Assembly: GCA_037349105.1 (NCBI GenBank)
Contig: JAYJMM010000120.1
Location: forward strand, 124,001-188,000
DNA from: Limnomonas spitsbergensis
Taxonomy: Eukaryota > Chlorophyta > Chlorophyceae > Chlamydomonadales
Length of the DNA: 64,000 nucleotides
Direction: 5' to 3'
Shown: in pieces, positions 47,230 through 58,100 of the stretch
Position numbering within the stretch: position 1 is the first letter of the stretch
How the letters are laid out: every line of letters starts with the position of its first letter
Position numbers and translations under genes: made by a program
Notes under the pieces: model-generated
Told to the model about the DNA's origin: nothing
Database searches by the model: none
Seen by the model: only the letters and a program-made list of their open reading frames with translations

Positions 47230-50090
47230 TCATTTCTTTCCAAAAAGGCCACCCAGCCAAGAGGCTCCTCCCCCTGGCCCTCCAGATGGCATGGCGCTCC
47301 ACCGCTCACTCCCAGTGAAGTCCAGGACAACGCAGGCGACGTTGTCAGTGGTGTAGCGCTTCAACGCTGTCCCCACCAAGAACTCAGCTACCTGCATTCA
47401 GCAACCACAAACACAATTTCAGCAGGATCAGCGGATTTTGGATGATAAATGAGTAAACGACCAAGCATGCAAGAGTAGACAGGAGGCATAGCGGGGAAAC
47501 AAGCAAGCAGCTGGTGTCCTTTCCACTGACATCTGGGGTAAGGGAAACCACTTGGCCTGGAATCTCAGGTATGCCGGTGAATCCGACCCCAGGTCTCAGC
47601 AGGCTCTCCGCACTACCAGGTCATCAGCAGGTTTTTGTTTCGTGGCATTTAGAGTTAACAGTTTGGTTGCCATACCACCATTTTCTGGTGAAAGCGCACG
47701 AAATTTTCCCCATCCTAATTGATTTTGACGTTAATTGTCACCACGCGACTGAGCCCCCGCTTCGCCGGAAAAAATCTGATCATCCGATATTCAATCTCCA
47801 TGGCAGCACCAAGAGTGCCCACTGCCCAGTGCCCGGACAGGGGACGCATGTGACCACGCCCTCACCTCCGAGGCAGTCTTGCCGGCCTTGAATTTATTTT
47901 TCGCCAGGCGTAGTGCATCCACTGGAGGCAACACGTCCCACAGCCCGTCCGTGGCCACCACCATCAGCTCGTCATCAGGTCCAATGTCAGACTCAGAGAC
48001 GTCCGGAGTGACGATCACAGGATTCGAGCTGAAGCTCTGAGTGAGGGAGACAAGGGTGGCGGGCTCATAAGCATTTCTGCCATTTCAGCCGTGCAAAGCT
48101 GCAGACCAGCAGAAGAAATCAAGCAAACCAGCAAAAGGAGGGCCAGCTTCCAGGCAGCATCATGGTAATGATGTCTGAGCATGTTTCAATACCACAGTTG
48201 CAACAAAATACTTGCAGATGCTGTACCTGAGCATCAGCAAACTCCTGAGGCCAGAACCTGCATCAGCAGGTTACAGCAGGCAGGTTCAGGGAAAAGAAAA
48301 TGAGTGTGAAGAGCGTAAAAGCAGGGGAGAGCAGGGAAAGGATGATGAGTGTCCAGGCATTGCTAGGCCAAGGTTTCAGCCCCATATAGGGTAAGCCCTA
48401 CCAAATAAACTAACTACTCACCCCTGGAGTAATGACCCCCCATCCAAGATTCAAAATGATCCCTGTGGCCCATCCAGCTTCAGCATGAGCCAAGATGAAG
48501 AGTCACTCTAGATCCCACCGCAACTCACTTTTGATCCACTCCACCCTGCAGCAGCTGCACCAGGCCCGCACCCTTGAACTCCCAGTCCCCAAACGCACGC
48601 GACACCGCCAGGATGTTGCACACGCGTCCGTCATGGATCCAAGCACCCGTAGCCTTAACGCGGGCAATCTCCGCCTTCACTTCAGGGCCTGCAAGGAGCA
48701 GCAGATGCAGCGTTCAGGGCTAAGCGCTTGGTTAGTGCGCTTGGTTAGAGAGTACCCCCTCAAACAACAAGTCCTTGACGGGTGCTTCATCCCCCCCCAC
48801 AGACATACAAGTTGAATGTGAGCCTTGCCTGCATCAACTTCCGATGCAACGGGATTCAATCCGCTAATGTGGATCTGCAATTCCCCATCACATACAAGAG
48901 CCATACACTAGTGTGCTGTAGACAGGCCCACCCCCTGGCGGTGGGGACAGGCCCACCTACCCAGTGGACAGGCCCACCTACCCAGTGGACAGGCCCACCT
49001 ACCCAGTGGACAGGCCCACCTACCCAGTGAACAGGCCCACCCACCCAGTGGATAGGCCCACCTACCCCGTGGACAGGCCGACCTACCCAGTGGATAGGCC
49101 CACCTACCCAGTGGACAGGCCCACCTACCTAGTGGACAGGCCCACATACCCAGTGGACAGGCCCACCTGCCCAGTGGACAGGCCCACCTACCCAGTGGAT
49201 AGGCCCACCTACCTGAGCCATACACGCGGTGTGCAGTGGATAGGCCCACTGCCTGGCTCCTTCGCATTAAGAAGGCCTGGCTGTCGCCTACGTTTGCAAC
49301 AGCCACGCGGCCCTGCTTAACCACCACGACGGTGGCAGTGGACCCCGCGTTGGAGAGGACTTCGCTGCCAAGCTTGGTCAGGTGTGCTAGTAGCTTCTTG
49401 TCCCCTGCCTCAAAGCAGGCGTGCAGCGCTTGCTTGAGGTCGGGGCGCCTTTGCTTGGACAGGAGCGGTCTTAAGATGCTGGGCAGCTCCTTTGCTAGCC
49501 AGGAGGAGGCCTGAGCGCCGCCATGCCTGCATATAAAACAGATGGGACTCACTAGCGTAAGTCACTAGTGGTTTTCGAATAGTTAAGCCCTGCACAAGCA
49601 TCCTGCCGGATGCACCCATGCATCAAGGTTTGCCAGTCTGCCTACTGTCGTCCCAGGAGGTATGCAGTAGCATGCATTTACACTAGGTCACAGAGTTGAT
49701 GGATCAAGCCATCAGTCAGTCATTCCTGCCTCACTAAGTAGTACCATGGCATGAGTTCAAAAGCCCATGACATTGCCCCGTTACTCACCCATCAAAAATT
49801 CCACAGTACAGGTGGTCAAGCTTTTCGTCATGGTACAGGTGCATTTCATCCTCCATGGTGTCTCTGAGACCTTGCTTGCTACAGCTGCCATAGTCTTTAA
49901 CTGTTCCAGGAAATACTTTGATGTCCGAAGTTGCCGCTGCTGCACAGAGTCGCTGTCTATCGCCTAGGGGGGTGGGTCCGGAAGTTTTCTTGTTCCTTAC
50001 GATACTAGGTTGTGCACGTTTCAGCGCATATTTCGAGGAATTGAGGGGACACAACGATAAGCTCCCGTGGGATGCATTTAGTATAGGCAT
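47230..50090 (-). CDS. PP2C-type protein serine/threonine phosphatase, 379 aa
   Basis: Mg/Mn-dependent protein phosphatase (PPM family), plant-like clade. Exons: 49789-50090, 49213-49526, 48529-48688, 48227-48257 (a 31-base microexon encoding FWPQEFADAQ), 47866-48036, 47230-47391; all phases agree. Motifs: GLRDTMEDE (residues 74-82), FDGHGG (D100, G101), GSTATVVVV, VANVGDSQAFL, LSTAHRVYGSGPEV, GRVCNILAVSRAFGDWEFKG, VATDGLWD (D299, D303) and TTDNVACVVLDF (D342, N343), so the metal-binding aspartates are present. About 60 residues precede the domain and could be an organelle-targeting peptide. A short Gly-rich tail ends GGLFGKK. The intron after exon 2 is a 21-bp minisatellite copied from that exon's end. 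Confidence 0.96.
48895..49212. repeat. 21-bp minisatellite, about 14 copies, copied from the PP2C exon 2 donor
   Basis: In gene sense the unit is GTAGGTGGGCCTGTCCACTG plus G. The real exon end is CAGTGGGCCTATCCACTGC and the real donor GTAGGTGGG, so each unit joins both. At the far end (48897-48937) lies a fuller copy of the exon end (GTGGGCCTGTCTACAGCACA, GTGTATGGCTC). As 21 is divisible by three, the array keeps the exon 2 frame open, adding RWACPLG-type heptads before a stop. Confidence 0.95.
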
Positions 50091-50282
50091 TCTTCACTCA
50101 GCTTCACTCGGAATAAATAATAACGTCTATAATGCAGTTGTTCCCATAGCCAAGCCCAACATCTGTTTGCACCGTTCGTGCAACGATCGGTCCTGTCTTT
50201 GGACTTCTGGTTCCGGAGCATCGTGCTTTAGTTTCCGTGAAAGTAGATCGCCGATGCCCAGGGGCGTCTGCCTGCTCCCTTC
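50091..50282. promoter_or_regulatory. 192-bp bidirectional promoter region
   Basis: The start codons of the PP2C gene (-) and the OPR/RAP gene (+) are only 192 bases apart, so both promoters and 5' UTRs must fit here or overlap the coding starts. I cannot name a specific factor site. Confidence 0.6.
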
Positions 50283-53200
50283 ATGGGACTGGCGATTATA
50301 TTTGGTCGAACAGTGGTAAATTTGCCTGCACTGCCTAATCATGGCCATGGCCGAAGCAGACTTGTCACACGATGCAAATCATCCAACAACGCCCAAAATG
50401 ATTTTCATGCTGAGGTCCCAGAATTTGTGCACCATGCTTATAAAGCAGCCTTGTCATCATCATCATCAGCAGCAGCAGCAGCAGCAGTAGAAGGCCCATC
50501 AGCACAATTGCAGTCGCCCTTGAAAACAGCTGAGCCCCGTCGCCCCTCACGACAAGCTTCATCCATTGTTTCCCGAGCTCAAGGGACACCATCTGTCCAC
50601 AGACAGCATGCAGTTCATGGCCCAGGCATGGTACCAGGCAGGGCCCAGTCTCCCTTGCCCCCTCCAGCCAGAAAGAACCCCCAGCAGCTGACTGCTGAGC
50701 TGCTGGCCAGCCATTCGATCCGGGAACTACATGCTTGCATGACCCAGCACCGCGATGAGGCCAGCGGCATATGCATCGCCGCATCCATCACACACCTGGC
50801 CAAGCTGGCGCAGCGGTCAGGAGGACGCGCACCGCATGCGGGGACACAGGCAGCCCCCGACAGGACGCGTCCCATGCAGCTGGTGGAGACGACCCTGGAC
50901 CTGGCCATGGAGCTGCTGCGGCCCAAGCTAAGACAGCTAACAACACGCGGCTATGCCAATTGTATATGGGCATGCTCCAAGCTGGCGACATGTGTGTCCC
51001 CGGGCCTAGAGCCGCATGGTGCGCCATGGCGGCCAGCTGCGAAGGGGCAGCCTAACGCTGGACACATCACGCAGGCAACCAGTACGGACCAGCTGAGAAG
51101 ACGGCAGGGCACAGACGGGGTGGCAACTGATAAGGTCAAAGGCCAGAAGCTCCACTCCTCACCGGGCAGCTTGCGAGAGCGCGCCACAGCTTCCGCTTCC
51201 GAGCTCGCTGACGCCATGCTGCTCCACTGCAAGGCGAACTCCGCCAATGCACAGGTGCGAACAAAGGGTGGGCAGGCCCTGCCCTGTGGGAGCCGGCATC
51301 TCACGCTCCAAACCCTTCATGATTCAAAAGGCATGATATTTCTCTTAGGCTACAACTCCCTTGAATTTAAAGGAGATGCCCGCTCCCACAGGGCAGGGCC
51401 TGCCCACCCTTTGATGTTGTGTGGTTGCAACATTATCGGCCAGGAAGGAATAAATAGCCCATAGGAATGAATCATAGCCCTCCTTGGTGCGTAGGAGGGC
51501 ACAGCGCAGCTCGGGGCTGAGGGCACATCCATACCGCTGAAAACGATTGACCCCGGCCATACGTTTAGAGTATCTATGGAAACATTGGCATCCTCCCCAC
51601 AGAGCCTCACACCTCTCACACCTCTCACACTGCTGGACTCATGCAGGACCTGGCCAACCTGTGCTACGGACTCGCGAGCCTCGGGCTGGGCTGTCATGCT
51701 GCGTGGGAAGCGCTGCTGCCTCGTGCAGCTCATGTGGCCTCCAGCTTTGAGTCCCACAGCCTATCCAATGTGCTATGGGCCCTAGGACGCACGCGCTATC
51801 AGCTCCGCAACCCGGCTCTGCTGCCGGCCCTCCTTAGTCAGGCGCTGCGGCTGATGAGGGAAGAAGGGGGCGGGGAGGAGGAGCAGGGGCCGCGGCCGCC
51901 CTGGCCTCGGCCCAACAGCGAAGTTACCGGAGCTTCCTCTGGGCAGGTCGATACAGAATCTGGTGAGAGCCACAAAGATTCCTATGGGGCTGATGCTGAG
52001 GCGGCTAACAGCCCGGAGGGTGTTCCCAGAGCAGTCAACGCGTCGAGCATGCAGCAGCGGAAGTCGCAGCGGCTGCCTCATCATCAGGGCCCCCCTTCCC
52101 CGCAGTTCCTTGCCAACATCACCTGGGCGCTGGCGCGGCTGCAGCACCACGACGACGCTTTTATGTGCGGGGTGGAACGGCTGTTCCCGCTCATGGCACA
52201 CGCGGCCAACGTGCAGAACCTGTCCAACGTGCTGTGGGCTTTTGCAACGCTGGAGCGACCCAGTGCGCAGCTCTTTGGGGGTGTGGCGCCGCTGGTGTCC
52301 AGGCTAGCTTCGTCTGGCGACATCGGCCCGCAGTCACTGTCCAACATCACTTGGGCTTACGCAAAAATTGGTATGGTGAGTTCCTGGGCGTGAAAAGTCC
52401 ATCCTGCTTGGCTGCTGTTATGCAACTTATGCTTTGCCCCATCTCTGTATGTTTCGCTGATTGTCAGTCTCGGTAGGTATTTGCTGCATCTTAATGGTTG
52501 CAACTCTTTAAAGACGTAGAGGACGCCCGGTTGTGCATGAATTGCTCGCATATCTATCTGTTGCGAGCTGTTGTGCTGTCCCCTTGACCCTGACACCCCA
52601 GGGGAGGCGTACTTTTATTCCTGTTCATCCATTACCATCCTGATATCCACCCCCCTCCTCCTTCCTCTGCGTGCTGCATGGACAGTACGACGCACAGCTC
52701 TTTGACACGCTGTCCGCCGCCTGTCAGGAATCCATGCACTGCTTCAAGGCGCAGGACCTCGCCAACGTGGCTTGGGCATTTGGGCAGGTCGCTCACCGCG
52801 ACCGTGCCCTTTTTGCCGCAATCGTGCGCACTGCCCCCCGGCTCCTGCCCCGCATGCACCCCGGGGAGGTGTCTCAGCTGGCATGGGCCATGGCCACGCT
52901 GAACTTCACGTCGGACCGCGTCTGCTCTCAGCTCTCGGACTTGGTCGAGGCGCAGCTGGAGGCGCAGCCTCCGCACGAGGTCTGGGCTGCAGGCGTGGCT
53001 GAGGGGGGCGGGAGCATGGCGGCTGATGGGGATGGAAGAGAGGCTGAGCCGTGGCGGATGCAGGCGCTGGCTAATGTGGCCTGGGCCTACTCGGTGATAC
53101 AGCCAGGGGACACTCGCCTGTTTGCGGCGGTGTTTGCTCATGCGGACGGTCTCCTGGCGGCTCCGCATCAGAGCCACCGTCCGCACGCCTTTGAAGTGGA

Positions 53201-54764
53201 GGGCGACATACGTGTGGTCCGACAGGTAGGAGGGAGGCCGGGAGGGCAAGATCAGGTATCCCACTATGACACTATCCCTTCGTATTCATTGAATTTCATA
53301 AGAATCTTTGTGTGTTTGTTATCTCCATCCATGGACGTTTGTATTTTGTCTCATCTGGCATTTGAGCATTTCAGATCCCTGATGATGTTACGCAATGCAT
53401 GGTTGCCAACCGGGGGTATAAGACCTGAGTCTACATTGATCCCTTTGTTTCCTCCGTGTGCCACTGTGGGGACACAGCTTTACCATGCCCACATGGCACA
53501 TCGCCTGGCCCATACAAGGCCTGAGCATCGCCTGGCCGACATTAGGCCTGATTATTGCCTGAGCCTTCATTGAAACATTTTGCTTCCTCCGTGTGCCACT
53601 GTGGTGATGCAGCTATACCATGCCCACATGGCACATCGTCTGGCCTGTTTGAACGGCCATGCCCAGCCAGCAGGAAGTGCTGCAGCCCAGATGTCACCTG
53701 GCACACTGAGGCGGTGCCGCAGCGCCTGGAAGCAGCACGTGATGTGGGTGAAGACCTCGGGAACACAGCTGGAAGTGCTGGAGGTGAGCGACGCCTTGCA
53801 TGAGTTAAATGCTTTGTGAAGGACTGAAGCATTGGCATCTAGCTATGGCGGACAAGCATTGGCACACAGCCAAGGAGAACTAAAGCGTTGGCTTATACCT
53901 AAGGCGGACACGTACTGGCGCACAGCCAAGCAGGACTGAAGCATTGGCATACAGCCATGAAGGACTTCTTTGAGCACTGCTGAACATGGGGAAAGAGGCA
54001 GGGAGAGCCTCTTTCATCATATCTGCTGACAAGTCCTGTACGCCATCTTAACACGTGAAGGACTGGAGTAATCCGAAATCAGATTGTGCTTTGCTTAATG
54101 CCTCCCTCAAGGTTCTGCGTGGTTCAGGGTATAGCTGCCAGTCCCATTCCCTCTTGACAGGTTATACACAGAGTGCCACACATGAAATGTGAAGTCAATT
54201 TGAATGTTGCTGTATGCTCCCATGTCCAGGTGCTGCGAGGTTTAGGTTACAGCTGCCAGTCGGAGGCAGTTCTTGCGGGCGGCCTTTTCTGCGTGGACAT
54301 CAGCGTAAGCCATAACAGCGGGATCGAGGTGCTGATCGAGGTGGACGGTCCCTACCACTTTTCAGCAAACGATCACAAGCCGCTAGGTGAGTGCCGGCGC
54401 ACTATAATGCCTCTCAGACGTCTGGCGAAACCGGACACTCACTTCCGGTACCCTGCAATAAATGAGCCCAACAGGCCGAGAGCCATGCTGCCCGCTACCC
54501 CTGTCTGCTGGTCAATAGGTCAACTGTCCATGCTCAAGCTGTTTTTGCTGGTGCTGCCCAGGGGAGCAGCTTCTCCGGAATCGCCTTATCCGGGCTCTGG
54601 GATACGTCCTCGTCTGTGTGCCTTTCTTTGAATGGAAGGAGCTGCGGAGGGACGAGGGCCTGCAGCGCGACTACCTGCAGGCTAAGCTGGAGGATGCAGT
54701 GCATGTAGCTACCAACAGGTGTTTGCCGGATAGTTCATCAGGGCCTGCGCACATCGTGCAATAG
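50283..54764 (+). CDS. OPR-like repeat protein with C-terminal RAP domain, 897 aa
   Basis: Probably an organelle RNA-binding factor acting on chloroplast or mitochondrial transcripts (maturation, stability or translation), as known for green-algal OPR and RAP proteins; the target is unknown. Exons: 50283-51254, 51647-52375, 52686-53225, 53691-53783, 54230-54386, 54562-54764; all phases agree. The N-terminus is short, basic and hydroxylated, fitting a transit peptide; a Ser/Ala homopolymer follows. Helical repeats with the ANxxWAxA signature: YANCIWACSKL, LANLCYGLASL, LSNVLWALGRT, LANITWALARL, LSNVLWAFATL, LSNITWAYAKI, LANVAWAFGQV, VSQLAWAMATL, LANVAWAYSVI. The RAP domain begins near residue 779 (VLRGLGYSCQSEAVL), has IEVLIEVDGPYHFS, and ends with LIRALGYVLVCVPFFEWKEL. 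The start could lie upstream but nothing there is in frame and conserved. Confidence 0.9.
54110..54155 (+). pseudogene. decayed partial copy of the RAP-domain exon start
   Basis: AGGTTCTGCGTGGTTCAGGG and TATAGCTGCCAGTC repeat the real exon start at 54230 (AGGTGCTGCGAGGTTTAGGT, TACAGCTGCCAGTC), 118 bases upstream and in the same intron. The copy keeps an AG before GTTCTG but then diverges. Confidence 0.8.
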
Positions 54765-55159
54765 TATACGCATAGTGCTTTGAAACTATATGTTTCATGC
54801 TTCTCCTTTCCGAATTCCGAGGTTATGAAGTTCTCGCCGATGCCGAGTACGGTATGTAGCACTGAAGCTGGCCCCGTCTCCTCAACTTCCGTTACGACTC
54901 GGGCCCCGCTGCATGGCATCGTTCATACTTTTTCCGCGTGTCACCGGCCTTGCGGCAGCGGCTTCTTGATTAGTTTAAGCAGTATTTTTCGACTTGAAAA
55001 TCAATTCGCATGCCTCTTCATGAATCTGTCATCCTCAGCCTGATACCAACCCGCCAATAGCGACTGTTTGCGCTCAAGCAAGACCCCCAGCCAAGCGCTC
55101 GTTCGGACCCCGCCTGCCTGCCTGTCTTCTGTTTGACGCTTACAGAAATCTAAACAAAC
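54765..55159. other. intergenic region between the OPR/RAP and subtilase genes
   Basis: About 395 bases between two plus-strand genes; it should contain the 3' UTR of the first and the promoter of the second. No coding frame is supported. Confidence 0.5.
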
Positions 55160-58100
55160 ATGGCGACTGTTGTCGCGTCTGAAAATTTTCATGACAATCC
55201 TATAATTGCGGAAGATGTGTCCATCGACATTCGGCGCATGGGCTCCCTACCTACCCGCGTAGACGCTTTGCCCAAACAGGAACGACAGGGACACGTCTCA
55301 CGGTATCAGAAAACAAAGCAATGGGTAAGATGTTCATTCGACTTCACGCAGTTCTTTCGCCAACCAATGTAGCTTCCAATACCACTCCTGGTACTTCAGG
55401 TAAAGCAACATCCGTGGTGGAGCGCCGTGGTAGCTATCCTCGTGTTGGCGTCAGTGACGGCCCTCATCCTGTTGCCTGTATGCTCGACTCGTTACTGCCC
55501 CGGCATCCCTCTTTACAAGCGACCAGCAAGCAATGAAGTAAGTCGAGAGCGGATAGTACCGGTGTATCGTCCGCGACCTAGCACATGCACCTGCCAGCAG
55601 ACTGCCTGTATCATTCTGTCGAGAATTGCGGCCTCGCGGCGGTGGCGAATAATCTGCCACTCTACCGCAGTCCACAGCCAACCCACCGGCACATCCCCTC
55701 GACCCTATGTTTCAATGCCCCTGCCCTCCCAGGTTCTAGAGCCTTCAGGTCCTCCGCGTTTGATGGTCCGTTTTGAGAACACCTCGACCAATGCCCTGGA
55801 CTTCCTCCCAGCTTTCCTGGCCCAGTACACCACGCAGACCATCCTTTCCAGTTCCTTCATCCAGGTGAGGCCATGAGGGAGCTGTGACCTAGATGTGGAA
55901 GATCTATATAGGGCAGAGAGGTCTTAAGCATCACCCATCGCTCAACCAAGCCCCTTGCCTTAAGCTCGAGAGCGCATCAGACCACCTCAACGGGGCTGCC
56001 GGTCAGCCACCACTGGGCCGTTGGGGACCAATCCTCCTGCGGCCGCTGATTCAAGCAGCAGGGCTCGGTGCACCAAACCCTCCGACTGTAGGCTGGGTTG
56101 TTGCTGAAGTGTAGCTGAAGGACGCTAAACAAATCAGTGCCTCCATCCTGCACAGATCCTGGACTTTGTGGACCAGAGCACCTACGACTTGGCTCGGCGA
56201 TATCTCGAGACAGCGGACACTGGTAGGAGGGGTGTCTCCTGATGATCAGAACACACAGCCTGTCAGGAACTGCAGGGGTGACGTGATGATTCAATTGTTT
56301 GATAGACCTGGATGAGTCTTGCGGCGTCATTCAGTCCAAGCTCCGGCCCTCTTCAGGTCTTACCGCCAGCAGTCTCTATCTTGGTGCAATCCAGAACCCC
56401 TTCTGCCACATGGCGGCAGCCACCGCTAGGCAGATTTGAACCAAATCCCAACCGGCCGATGGCCCAAGCAACAGAGCTTACTGCACCAAGCTCCACCAGC
56501 CGCAGGTCAGGCTGTTGCTGACGTGTATTTGAAGTGACCTGAAAGACAAAAATAGAGCCCTCCCTCCTCCCCATCCCCCCCTACCTCCCCCTGCTCTCCC
56601 CCTCAGGCCCCTCCCCCCCTCCCCCCCCTCTCCCCCTCCCTCCCCCTGCTCTCCCCCTCATCCCCCCCTCCCTCCCCCTGCTCTCCCCCTCATCCCCCCC
56701 TCCCTCCCCCCCTCCCCCCCTCCCTCCCCCTGCTCTCCCCCTCATCCCCCCCTCCCTCCCCCTGCTCTCCCCCTCATCCCCCCCTCCCTCCCCCTGCTCT
56801 CCCCCTCCCTCCCCCTGCTCTCCCCCTCAGGCCCCCTAGTGTTCCTGGTGCGAGACTTCCTCATGCACCGCTTCCCCCTGGACGAGGACCTCAACGGCTT
56901 CTCCCTGAAAAGCGCCATTGACGCCATGCAGCAGCTGGGCCTCATCTCCGAACAGAATGGGACGCAGCCCAGCACCACCCCCTCAACAGGCTACGTGGAC
57001 CCCTCCTCCTTCACCCCCCTCTCCAGCCTGATCGACAACCTGCTGACAAGCAGCGGTATAAACCTGGATGTGGGAGACAACAGCAGCAGCAGCAGCAGTA
57101 ATGGCACAAATGCCATGTCGGGTGGCAGCAGCCGTCGCTCCTTGAAGCTGATGAGCCCCGCGTTTGTGGCAAGTCTAAATCCCTACCAGCCCAACGACCC
57201 GCTGTTCCCCAACCAGTGGTTCCACAAGCGGACGCAGACCGACCTGGCGTGGCTGCTCGCGTCAGGCAAGTCTGGGCTTACATGGTGTCCGGGCCAGTCA
57301 GTGAGCAGGTTGACTTGTCAGGGCCCTGGCAGTGGGCCCCGTTACCGGATCTCATCACTCTTTTCAGAAATCTAGTTGCATTGCACCCAGTATCAAGTGA
57401 TTTCAGCGATATGGTATTTCCTCGTCTGAGCCTCTACTGCAGCAAGTCTAAAGGCTTGATACAGTCTGAGCTGCTGCCACCATTTTTCCTGAATCCCTGA
57501 ATATCTGTTGGCATTTCCCGAGACTGAGGTGCTGCCACAGCTCGTCATGAAGCGCTCTGCCCGCGTGCTCCCTGTCCTTTGAGGCACCCCTTTAAACCTG
57601 TGTGTCTGCCCCTGTCCGTCTAGGTACTGAACCCTTCATGCCTACCCGTACTTCGAAGCACCGCCTGAACCCTATTTGCCTACCCTGTCCTCGGAGGCAC
57701 CCCCCTAAACCCTATTTGCCTACCCTGTCCTCGGAGGCACCCCCCTAAACCCTATTTGCCTACCCTGTCCTCGGAGGCACCCCCCTAAACCCTATTTGCC
57801 TACCCTGTCCGTTCAGGCACCCCTTTAAACCCTATTTGCCTACCCTGTCCGTTCAGGCACCCCCGACATCGTGATCGCCATTGTGGACACTGGCATTGAT
57901 TTCACCCACCCGGACCTCATCCCCAGCCTGTGGGTCAACACGGGGGAGATCCCCGGGAATGGCATCGACGACGACAACAACGGTGCGTTCTGGGGGACAG
58001 GGGGACAGGGGGGGTACAAGGGTTGCAAATTTTATACGTCGCTATCTGGAGGGGCAGGGTTCATTGTTCAGGGTTCAGCGTATTCAATGATGCGGACTGG

